NCBI RefSeq assembly: GCF_963877135.1
Contig: NZ_CAWNSW010000080.1
Coordinates: 175,185-239,184 of the forward strand
DNA: 64,000 nucleotides
Direction of reading: 5' to 3'
Source of the DNA: Stenomitos frigidus_A
GTDB lineage: Bacteria > Cyanobacteriota > Cyanobacteriia > Leptolyngbyales > Leptolyngbyaceae
Each line of letters opens with the position of its first letter. Within the stretch, counting starts at the first letter, position 1. Under the pieces are notes generated by a model. It was not told the DNA's origin and searched no databases. It saw only the letters and a program-made list of their open reading frames with translations. Below are positions 47,001-53,986 of this stretch, in pieces. The position numbers and the translations under genes are program-made.

Positions 47001-48794
47001 GGCCACGCTATCGCGAATGAATACCGTCTCCCGCGCCAGCAAATTTAAGTCTCCCGTTGTTTGCAGTTGGCTCTCTACCAGCGTCAGGTTGCGGTTAGCA
47101 GCAAGGGTAGCCGTCTGGGCTGTGGCAGTACGAACAACGACATCACCCGTTACGATCGCCGTTGCCGAGCCAGTCAAGGCAACGGTGCCATCAGAATTCA
47201 CGCTCACTCCGGTGGCGTTGCCAAAATTTCCACCCGTAAGCAGTTGAGGGAGAGAGGCGATCGGCAAACTCCAGGCATTGGGCAAAGTCGTGGGCTGACT
47301 GAGCGCGATCGGCTGAATTTCCAGACTCAACAGGCTTCCAGGCTGGCTGAGTTTAACCAGGCTTTGGCCGGGCACAGCAGCGGCAATGAGTTGTCCTCCT
47401 GGTGCGGCCAGGGTTCCAGTGCTGACGATCGTGCCACCTAGCAGTGCCAGCGTTTGACCTGACGGCACCGCTAGATTGCCGAAATTAGCAATACCGCCTG
47501 GTTGCGCCATCGTGAACGCAAATGCTCCTGGAGACCCAATCAGCGTCGTATAGTCATTCGTGCCGCTGGCATTAAACCAGCCACTGCCAAAGCCAATCCC
47601 ATTCGCAGTCGTTGCTGTAAAGGAACCAGGCACATTCAGGCTGGCATTAGCACCAAACACAAGGCCTGCCGGATTCAGCAAAAACAAGTTGGTGTTGCTG
47701 CCCGTCACCTGCAGCCGTCCGTTGATGAGGGAAGTTTCACCGCCCACGACGCGTCCCAGAATATTCTGCACCTGGGGATTGGCCAGAAAATTCGCGGTTT
47801 CATTGGCAGACAGCCCAAACCGCTGAAAGCTCTGAAACAGATTGCTGCCAGCCTGGGTGCCGCCGCTAATGTCGTAACGGTTGCCGTTGAGGGTCACGCT
47901 GGTATTCGTGCCATCGGGGGATGCTGTGACCGACTGCGCGCGCGCCGGAGCCGTTGCCATGATTCCCAGTAACGGCAAGGACGCCAGGAGCGACCCGACT
48001 TTGGCAGCTAAAGGAGCTTTCACTGGAGTAGGCGCAGCCTTGCGTCGCAGAAAAAAGCGCCCGTCAGGAAAACGGACGTCGACTGCAAGCTGATCGGCCA
48101 AGCCCCGACGTTTGAGCGCCTGGGTGACTGCTGCTCGAGCGCGCAATACCTGCTCCAGTCGCCATCCTTGAGAAGCACTGTCGGCATGGTTGCGGTAGTA
48201 GTAAAGTGGCTGCCTGACCCGCCGAATCTCAGTCACTTCCGAAAGGCGGAGGCATAGGTCGTAATCTTCCACATAGTCCAAAGCCCGGCTGATGCCGCCG
48301 ACCTGCTCGAAGACCGATCGCCGCATCAGGCGAAAGTGAAACGTCATAAAGTCGAGTAACAGCCCCTCTTTGGAGTAGGGAATGCGACACCGCTCTCCAT
48401 AGCGCATGACAACGCTCTGTTCGTCAATGTCGAGGTAGTCGGTATAAACCATCCCCGCTTGAGGATGCTCCTGAAAGGCAAGTAACGTCTGCTCCAGCGC
48501 TGTGGGAGCCAGCAGGTCATCGCTATCCACCCAGCCGAGGTAGGTGCCCGTTGTATGCGCGATCGCCGCCTGAAGGGCTGCTACCCGTCCCCGATGCGCG
48601 GCAGTCACCACACGCACCCGCCGATCGCGCTGAGCATAGCTATCGGCAATGGCAACCGAGCGATCGTCAGAGCCATCATCCCAAACCAGCAGTTCAAAAT
48701 CGGTAAACGTCTGTTGCAGTACACTTTCGATCGCGGCACCGAGATACCGCTCCCGGTTGTACGTCGTCATGACAAGCGAAATCAGCGGTGACAT
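44085..48794 (-). CDS. GT2 glycosyltransferase - TPS haemagglutinin domain - CHAT fusion
   Basis: The likely start is ATG 48794 (MSPLISLVMTTYNRERYL); a longer ORF begins at 48857. About 1569 residues. Residues 1-260 are a family-2 glycosyltransferase (LVWDDGSDDRS, GWVDSDDLLAP). A hydrophobic signal-like segment (LLASLPLLGIMATAPARAQS) near 280-300 precedes a TPS secretion domain (GGTQAGSNLFQSFQRFGLSA, LFLLNPAGLVFGANASLNV), then repeats of beta-helix type and a Cys-rich linker. The C-terminus is a CHAT domain with both catalytic residues: IIHMATHADF (His) and LLVLSACATALG (Cys). TPS-CHAT proteins are common in cyanobacteria, but a leading GT2 is unusual, because the secretion signal becomes internal. 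It may be two genes fused by loss of a stop. Confidence 0.82.
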   Translation of the reverse strand: MSPLISLVMTTYNRERYLGAAIESVLQQTFTDFELLVWDDGSDDRSVAIADSYAQRDRRVRVVTAAHRGRVAALQAAIAHTTGTYLGWVDSDDLLAPTALEQTLLAFQEHPQAGMVYTDYLDIDEQSVVMRYGERCRIPYSKEGLLLDFMTFHFRLMRRSVFEQVGGISRALDYVEDYDLCLRLSEVTEIRRVRQPLYYYRNHADSASQGWRLEQVLRARAAVTQALKRRGLADQLAVDVRFPDGRFFLRRKAAPTPVKAPLAAKVGSLLASLPLLGIMATAPARAQSVTASPDGTNTSVTLNGNRYDISGGTQAGSNLFQSFQRFGLSANETANFLANPQVQNILGRVVGGETSLINGRLQVTGSNTNLFLLNPAGLVFGANASLNVPGSFTATTANGIGFGSGWFNASGTNDYTTLIGSPGAFAFTMAQPGGIANFGNLAVPSGQTLALLGGTIVSTGTLAAPGGQLIAAAVPGQSLVKLSQPGSLLSLEIQPIALSQPTTLPNAWSLPIASLPQLLTGGNFGNATGVSVNSDGTVALTGSATAIVTGDVVVRTATAQTATLAANRNLTLVESQLQTTGDLNLLARETVFIRDSVANPFTAKAGGMLTIQGDRGIDILALNHLQTAPFQSGGDLSLISDGVISGDSHFGSKGNFSILTRSGQPGNLISLYDPIVTSSGDVTFGNYTGAALKVEAGGSITGGNITITGPDTPINIPATDPDFTVLTTERALILRAGISVAAANIPQTQGGTTFSSPGTTASPASITVGNLTTSGAGFDNGGSVILAAPGNITTGTINASSTGTSFASLSGGDISLTAGGSITTNDINSFYTGGNGYGAQGGAVTLQAGSSILTGTINASAISNATFAIGTPTYQGGAVTLTAGSAPGSNITFTRIDTRGIETLLNATGAGGDVTVTATGLVQGTQAGTTIDTQGTNTGGTVAIQHDGGPNNLPFVVGSASTNGTAGAINRGGGNVIASGSFPVQANTITVVPATGIALTAVNTPPTLSATTSLSGAIKNTPFVISYAAIAPTITDVNQDVTTLTIASIAPGATLTLNGNPVVPGSVTLAPGDVLVYTPPTDATGLLNAFTLRASDGVSTSNPVQVQVQVAVKVNIPDLCALTSCSKTDLKPNVTPLQTFKLAPDTPEDRFTRTFESYLGLEDTRPKSREEPRDIAQRIEKDTGAKPAFIYISFVPASLGVTQQPDQAKQLQTDDVAKSDATDQLELVVITAKGDAIRKRLPEATRSKVIALAQQFRNEISDPRKTRAVTYMGMSRQLYQWLIAPIAPDLQTRGIDNLVFLMDTGLRSLPVAALNDGQGFLIEKYSLGVMPSLSLTDTRYRNIRDVKVLGLGISESTQDQPPLPAVPVEVSILVNQLWSGRLAFNNNVTLENLKAFRKEQPFGIIHMATHADFYPGANSNSYIQLWNDKLRLDQVRQLGWNEPQIELLVLSACATALGDREAELGFGGLAVQTGVKTAVASLWYVSDAATTALMTGFYKDLRTARIKAEALRKAQLDMAKGRVFLENGRLQGIEAGEGIPLPPASLAVRDRQLTHPYYWAAFTMIGNPW

Positions 48795-49143
48795 AGTGTG
48801 CCTCAATGAAGAAACCCCTCGCTCACAACGGCGACTGCTTGAGCAAGCCTCAATCATCCACGATCAAGCTCGGTACTCAAAACTTAAATCTATGCCGAAT
48901 GATGCCCATCCCGAAAGCTGGTATAAATCTTGACAAATGCACTCATGTAAACAGCTTTGGGTGGGCGCTCCAAGCGATCATCACATGATTGAACAACCTT
49001 GCACAAAAACCTTTCGCAAAGAAGAGGCATGAAAAAATGGGAGCGGCATTAGAGCAATGCTTTTTGAAGTGTGAGGAGCCTTTGGGTATCAGAAGGCAGA
49101 AAAAGCTGACCGCTGACCGCTAACCGCTAACCGCTGACCAAAT
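48795..49143. other. Gap upstream of the CHAT gene, with a heptamer array
   Basis: About 350 bases. It should contain the promoter of the minus-strand GT2-TPS-CHAT gene (48795 onward). No ORF is credible. The end holds a tandem heptamer repeat, listed separately. Confidence 0.45.
49105..49139. repeat. Tandem heptamer repeat, five units
   Basis: Five 7-base units: GCTGACC, GCTGACC, GCTAACC, GCTAACC, GCTGACC. It lies just downstream of the GNAT stop codon. Short tandem heptamers are common between cyanobacterial genes; no function is implied. Confidence 0.8.
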
Positions 49144-49641
49144 CTACTTACCGCACTGTAAACCCATAATCACCAAGTCACGGGGCTGCGTTTCAAACTC
49201 TGCGACTCCAGGTAAATAGCCCCACCGCTGAAAGCCAAACTGCTCAAACAAGCGTAGGCTCGGTTCATTGTGGGCAAAGATAAACCCCAGGAGCGTTTTG
49301 ATGCCGAAAGCAGGGCTTTGAGCGATTGCCTGCTGCAATAGCGTTTGTCCGATGCCTTTGCGACGGTAATTTGAGGAGACATAGATGCTCAGCTCCGCCG
49401 TCGCATCGTAAGCAGCCCGACCATAGTAAAACGACTGGAACCCTAGCCAACCAGCCACCTCTCCGTCTATATCCATCACCCACAGCGGTCGTTTGTCGGC
49501 ACTGTGCGCGTAAAACCAAGGCAAGCGACTTTCGACTGTAACGGTATGCAGATCGGCTGTCACCACACGGCCAGCGATCGTTGCATTGTAAATCGCGACG
49601 ATCGCCGTCAAATCCGCTTCTACTGCGTCTCGAATGTACAT
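49144..49641 (-). CDS. GNAT family N-acetyltransferase
   Basis: A 165-residue GNAT enzyme starting MYIRDAVEADLTAIVAIYNA. The acetyl-CoA loop is RRKGIGQTLLQQAI (about 94-107), with the preceding strand ELSIYVSS and a later FAHNEPSLRLFEQFGFQRWG. The form resembles the phosphinothricin acetyltransferase group, but the substrate is unknown. It is followed by a heptamer repeat. It is probably a normal chromosomal gene. Confidence 0.82.
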   Translation of the reverse strand: MYIRDAVEADLTAIVAIYNATIAGRVVTADLHTVTVESRLPWFYAHSADKRPLWVMDIDGEVAGWLGFQSFYYGRAAYDATAELSIYVSSNYRRKGIGQTLLQQAIAQSPAFGIKTLLGFIFAHNEPSLRLFEQFGFQRWGYLPGVAEFETQPRDLVIMGLQCGK

Positions 49642-49790
49642 TACTGCCCCTTAGCGTCCACGTTGGCTGGAACTTATCACAAAGTCGGTTTTGCGTCAGC
49701 TCTTCAAGACCGCTTAAGAAAAACAAAGAAAGTGTTTGACAAAACTGGCAGCGATCGTCACAATGTAGATCGCCTCTAAAAAGGCATCGA

Positions 49791-49864
49791 GGGACTGTAG
49801 TTCAATTGGTTAGAGCACCGCCCTGTCACGGCGGAAGTTGCGGGTTCGAGCCCCGTCAGTCCCG
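49791..49864 (+). tRNA. tRNA-Asp (anticodon GTC)
   Basis: Starts GGGACTGTAGTTCAATTGGT, anticodon loop CTGTCAC with GTC, T-arm GGTTCGAGCC. The acceptor GGGACTG pairs with CAGTCCC, with discriminator G at 49864. CCA is not encoded. It is the homing target of CAST-2. Confidence 0.94.
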
Positions 49865-49872
49865 TAGTCTAC

Positions 49873-49986
49873 TGTACAGTGACTAATTAGCTGTCGCTGG
49901 TGACAGAATAGTGTCATCGGTGACTAATTGGTGTCATTGTGCCAATTTGCTGTCGTTAAACTGGTGGTGACAGATTATTTGTCGTT
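49873..49986. repeat. Right end of CAST-2: TGTACA terminus and five TnsB-type repeats
   Basis: The terminus TGTACAGTGACTAATTAG begins at 49873. Related repeats of the form GTGACWNATTNNTGTCRT follow at 49879, 49900, 49920, 49939 and 49967. This matches the end sequence of ShCAST as I recall it (TGTACAGTGAC...). The 5 bases before it, TCTAC (49868-49872), are the expected target duplication. The terminus is 61 bp from the PAM in tRNA-Asp. Confidence 0.9.
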
Positions 49987-49996
49987 ACACCCCAAA

Positions 49997-50050
49997 TGAC
50001 AGGGCGGTGCTCTCTTTCAACCCGCAAAGAATTTAGAGTTCCTTCTACTT
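49997..50050 (-). ncRNA. Delocalised homing crRNA of CAST-2, targeting tRNA-Asp
   Basis: Read on the minus strand, a degenerate repeat ends GCGGGTTGAAAG (plus 50014-50025) and is followed by a 17-nt spacer AGAGCACCGCCCTGTCA (plus 49997-50013). The spacer is identical to tRNA-Asp 49812-49828. The PAM there is GTT (49809-49811). The repeat keeps only its 3' part, as in other delocalised crRNAs of V-K systems. Confidence 0.9.
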
Positions 50051-50119
50051 TTCTGGTTTGAACCTATTTAAGCTTTTATTCTCTGAATCAATAAAAATGA
50101 TGCAGCATTCGATGGCTGG

Positions 50120-50598
50120 GATTCAACCTGCCTCAGAAAGGACAGGTAATTGCGACTCGCGCAGTTGTCAGGCGGCTCATGACGCTGATTTCTTTCAACC
50201 TGCCTCAGAAAGGACAGGTGATTGCGACCCAGAGTGGACAGACGTTCACGGATGGTGGTCTGGTTCTTTCAACCTGCCTCAGAAAGGACAGGTGATTGCG
50301 ACATCACTTTCCTTTCACTGTGGCTTGAATGGCTTGGCTCTTTCAACCTGCCTCAGAAAGGACAGGTGATTGCGACATGCGTGTGCTGCCAGGGTAGCAA
50401 AAACGTCAGCCTGTCGCTTTCAACCTGCCTCAGAAAGGACAGGTGATTGCGACTTGTCGAGCGTAGCCGCCATGACTGGCACGGCAACAACTTTCAACCT
50501 GCCTCAGAAAGGACAGGTGATTGCGACATGAGCCGCGATCGCGCTCTCCACGAATTGCCGCCTTTCAACCTGCCTCAGAAAGGACAGGTGATTGCGAC
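50120..50598 (-). CRISPR. Type V-K CRISPR array, seven repeats, six spacers
   Basis: Seven 37-nt repeats: 50120-50156 (degenerate at its ends), 50192-50228, 50266-50302, 50340-50376, 50417-50453, 50491-50527 and 50562-50598. On the minus strand each begins GTCGCAATCACC and ends GGTTGAAAG, the V-K form. Spacers are 34-40 nt. Transcription is on the minus strand, the same as cas12k, so the leader is on the right (after 50598). No spacer matches the window elsewhere that I could see. The degenerate 50120 copy is at the distal end. Confidence 0.95.
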
Positions 50599-50789
50599 GG
50601 CAGCCAACCAAAACCCAGACTAGGCAGAAGTTTCAGAAGGTCTTTGCGCGGATCGCATTGCCTGCCCTTCTCTAAACCTGAGCTTTCACAATTTAGAGCT
50701 GATCTAAAATCATGAAACCGATGCAGCACAAGGCTTTGAGCCTTTGCGCGAATCACTGCAAAAAATTACTCTTTTGGTGACCGCTGAAA

Positions 50790-51290
50790 GGAAGAATAGA
50801 AAAGGGTTCCCCCTTGGTTGGGGGTGATTCGGTAGCTACTACAGCAGTACATCCGCGCCCTTGTTGCCGGGAGCGCACCGACGCCATAATTGAAGCAGAC
50901 TAACGCCTCAACTATGACTTAATCTCGTTTAAGAGACCGAAGTCTCCTATCCGACGGCATCAGGGTGAGCAGCTAAGCTGATGTGCATTCAAGTTGCATG
51001 GGCAAGGGGCTTAAGCCCCTTGTTCGCAGAATTTTCTGCGTTTTCTAGGATTGCAACTTAAACGACGATTAGCCTATCCCTCTTCTACCACGCTTGTCAG
51101 AGAAACAGCTAAAAGTCTTGCCTGCCATGACTTCCACTCTTGGTCCACGTTTGAGCAGCTAAAGTGAAAGACAGAGACCAGATCAGGCTTTTAGAGTTCA
51201 CTCCAGCCAGAGTGATTAAAGAGGGCTACCAGGGTCAGAAAGCAAGACTGTCTGACGACAGCCAAACTAACCCTTATTTTGCACGAACGT
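50790..51290 (-). ncRNA. tracrRNA region of CAST-2
   Basis: On the minus strand the blocks ATAAGGGTTAGTTTGGCTGT, CAGTCTTGCTTTCTGACCCT, GCTGCTCACCCTGATG, GGTGCGCTCCC, AAGGGCGCGGATGTACTGCT and CGAATCACCCCCAACCAAGG follow one another as in the ShCAST tracrRNA I recall. The GACCCTGGTAGC block (51225-51236) and the GCTGCTCACCCTGATG block (about 50957-50972) should be adjacent but are about 250 bases apart. The extra sequence includes a 20-bp palindrome at 51003-51022. Ends are approximate. Confidence 0.82.
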
Positions 51291-51368
51291 AGACTGCAAG
51301 CAGCATATGTCGCGGCGCTGTTTAAATCATTCGGTTTTCAAGGTGCAAAACTTGGACTACAACCCTTT

Positions 51369-53267
51369 TTAAGCGCGGGCTTGGTAAGCCGCGATCGCCA
51401 CAGCTCTCGCCTTCTCTTCGAGCCTGCCAACCAGGGGCTGTTTCGCTTCTTCAATAGCCAGGCCAAGTTTGCTGCCTGGGCTGCGAAGGTTCTCAAGGAG
51501 TCTGCCGTAGCTCCAACGGTGAACACTAGCGCGATACTGCTTGGCGTATTGCTGTTGCCCTTCCAGATAGCCTGGACTTTTTTGCTCGGCTTTAGCTTTG
51601 ATCTCGGCTTCGACGATGGCTCGAACGTCGCCTAGCTTGGGTAAGGCAAGACTGCTCGCGTTGTAGCGCTTAGCGATCGCCACGATCGCTTTTGCCAGCA
51701 GTCGATCAACGTACTGCCCCAGTTCCGATTCGCCAAAGTGGTCAGGGGCTGATCGCTTTTGTGCCTTGTGGCGTTGATGGGCGGTTTTCTGCTGCTCCGA
51801 ACGTCTTCGATTCAGCAGCCTATAATTCTCACCGAGTAGTTGCCGAATCCCATAGATGGCAAGCGGTTGGATCGCATGGGCATCCCAAACAACGATCGTG
51901 GCAGGCTTTTCTAAACCCAGGCTCAGTCCGACAATAATGTGAGACAGCCCCTTGTAGAGCGGTTTGCTGGGGCGATCGAACGTTGTGTTAATCCGAGTCA
52001 GGGTAGAGTTTAGGCGTTTGACATACGCTTGCTGGGTTGCCCGAAGGTCGCCCTTACTCTCCATTTGAGTGATTTTCTTGGCAATGTCTGCTGCTTTTTC
52101 TTGACGGACTTGCTCAGTCCCCTCAACCGTCCAGAGCCGCGTGTCGATGGTGCAGTAGAGGGTGAGCCGATGCACATCCCAGGGATGCCCTTTCCCTTCG
52201 CCTTCCTGCCATCCTAGACGAGCAGAGCGGAGGGTAAAAAGGCCACTAGAATGCTGATCTTTGCTGGCTCGTTTGGTCTCCTGGTCTTCTAAAAACCGTT
52301 GGAACCAGGGAAGCTGGCGTCGATCGCAGTAGATCGCAAAGGCGTGGTCACTGAACCCGTTAAAGTGGACACAGAGCCGACCCTTAGCGTTTTTCTCCCA
52401 AACTAAATCTTCATTGGTCTCGAAGATGAGCGGAAAGGGGAGCACGCCCGGTCTGGTCAGCAAACGATCTTGCCAGCGTTTAGCCTCAGCATTGTCTCTT
52501 GGAACAGTTTGAGTGGCTGTTTCAAGCGCATCAAGCCAGCTCTGCACGGTCAGGTCGCGCCCATGCGGTAGGCGACCCTCGATTTGCTCCTGAAGTCGCT
52601 TGACTTGAATCTCGACCTTACGGCGACGTTGAGCAAATTTCTGTGGGTCTTCGTCTTACTGTGGCACTTTGCAGCCGTTCTTGAGCAGGAAGGCGATCGC
52701 ACAGCGCTCCAGCACCGATTTTGTATCCTGATAGCGCTCAAACAGTTGGTTCGCCAAGCTCCGATCCGATAAGGCAACCTTCTTTTTGCTCTTCTTGCCT
52801 GGGTTCTGAGTGGGCTTGCCTGAAGCAGTGACTGGTTGAAGCTGAGTCAGAAGCGCAGCGGCACGATCGCGAAGGCTGAGGAGTTCGACGCCACTCTCTT
52901 GAGCCAACGCCTCGTCGCTTTTGAGCATTTCCAGCCAGCGCAGCTTACCATCCACCCTGCGCTGAAGGTGCTGCTGAATTTTGAGCCAAGACTTGTAGAT
53001 ATAATCTGCCATGTGGACAGCAGAAGTGTAGAGCCGTGAGGGTTGCCCCGTAAAACGGGTATCGGTTTTAAGGGGTTGGCAAAGTTGACTCACAACCGCC
53101 GTTGGATGCTTTCCCTTTTGCCGCCAGGTCTCCAAGTCTGAATGCTGGCTCATCTGCTCCAAGATTTCATTAATCAAGGGGGTATTGCGCTCTGCCATCA
53201 AACTCCAGAGTGCTTGCCGAGTAGAGGCACTGGCAACCAGACCACATTGAATCGTGATTTGACTCAT
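51369..53267 (-). pseudogene. cas12k: Cas12k (type V-K effector) with an in-frame stop
   Basis: Start ATG 53267 gives MSQITIQCGLVASASTRQAL, the usual Cas12k N-terminus. The frame runs 633 codons to 51369 with no indel, but codon 204 is TAA (52656-52658), in the linker KNGCKVPQ-stop-DEDPQKFAQRRRK, where intact Cas12k reads through. Conserved blocks lie on both sides (LVWEKNAKGRLCVHFNGF, SSGLFTLRSARL, GLEKPATIVVWDA). The RuvC-like half is naturally dead in this family. The protein guides Tn7-like insertion with tracrRNA, crRNA, TniQ and TnsC. Unless the stop is read through, or the downstream part (GTG 52547) is made separately, CAST-2 cannot target by RNA. A sequencing error is possible. Confidence 0.92.
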
Positions 53268-53354
53268 AAGGTATAGCCCGTCAAGTAGAACTAAAGTACT
53301 ATAAAAACACGATGTTTTCAAGAGGCTAAGGTGTTTTTTCTTTCTTTTTGTACG
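53268..53354. promoter_or_regulatory. Divergent cas12k-cvkR promoter region with CvkR-type operator
   Basis: An inverted repeat AAAACACGATGTTTT lies at 53304-53318 in the short gap between cas12k and cvkR. It fits the palindrome AnnACATnATGTnnT that I recall for CvkR, except one base (C for T). CvkR probably represses cas12k from here. It is a strong candidate but not proven. Confidence 0.6.
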
Positions 53355-53363
53355 ATGGATCGT

Positions 53364-53819
53364 ATGGAAGGACGATTTTTTACGAGTACAGAAGCGGCTG
53401 AGATTACACAATGCTCTCGGCGGCAATTGCAGTATTGGCGAGAGCAGGAGATTGTTGTACCGACTGTGAACACGACAGGGAAAGGGCGCAACGTGTATTA
53501 CTCCGTAACGGACTTATTAGCGCTAACGCTGATGGAGTATTTGCTTTCGGTTGGTTTGAGCTTTGAAGTTTGCCAATCGGCTCTAAACTTTCTGAGAGCA
53601 GTGGACCCAAAGCTTTTCGAGCTGCCGCTGCATGGCAAGACTGAAAAGCGGTTTATGCTCTGGCAAAGTGCCGGAGAGGAAACGCTGCGTTGTACAGAAT
53701 TTGATGAACAGAAAGCGATCACGGCCATTCAGGCTGGACGGGCGATCGTCCCGATTCAGATCGAAGCACTGGGCAAACGCCCGGAAAAAAGGCTTCAATT
53801 GGTTAGTAGTCCCAGCTAA
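53364..53819 (+). CDS. cvkR: CvkR, MerR-type repressor of the V-K CAST
   Basis: From ATG 53364 (MEGRFFTSTEAAEITQCSRR) the protein has 151 residues; ATG 53355 is an alternative start. A MerR-type winged helix-turn-helix (STEAAEITQCSRRQLQYWRE, then NVYYSVTDLLALTLMEYL) fills residues 5-65, and a C-terminal half follows without the usual metal or drug pocket. CvkR represses cas12k in V-K systems, and here it is divergent from cas12k with the shared operator in between. The Cas12k-like gene of CAST-1 has no such neighbour. Confidence 0.85.
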   Translation: MEGRFFTSTEAAEITQCSRRQLQYWREQEIVVPTVNTTGKGRNVYYSVTDLLALTLMEYLLSVGLSFEVCQSALNFLRAVDPKLFELPLHGKTEKRFMLWQSAGEETLRCTEFDEQKAITAIQAGRAIVPIQIEALGKRPEKRLQLVSSPS

Positions 53820-53986
53820 GCGTTTAGCCGTCAGCATAAGTCGGAAAACGGGAAACGCCAAGGCTGGCACACTGCAAAAGTCGGTGTCTTACACGTTCTT
53901 ACTGCTCTGGCACAAATGATTGGTCACAGCGCTAACACTGTGTAAGCCGCTGAAGCCTCCCATCCAGTGTTACCAAGCCTTACCCT

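Noticed and set aside
49105..49139. A CRISPR-like or origin-like repeat
   Set aside because: Five 7-base units with no spacers; an ordinary tandem heptamer.
51369..52547. A separate short Cas12-like gene downstream of a first one
   Set aside because: It is in frame with the upstream part and continues Cas12k without any gap. One gene with a stop codon explains both ORFs.
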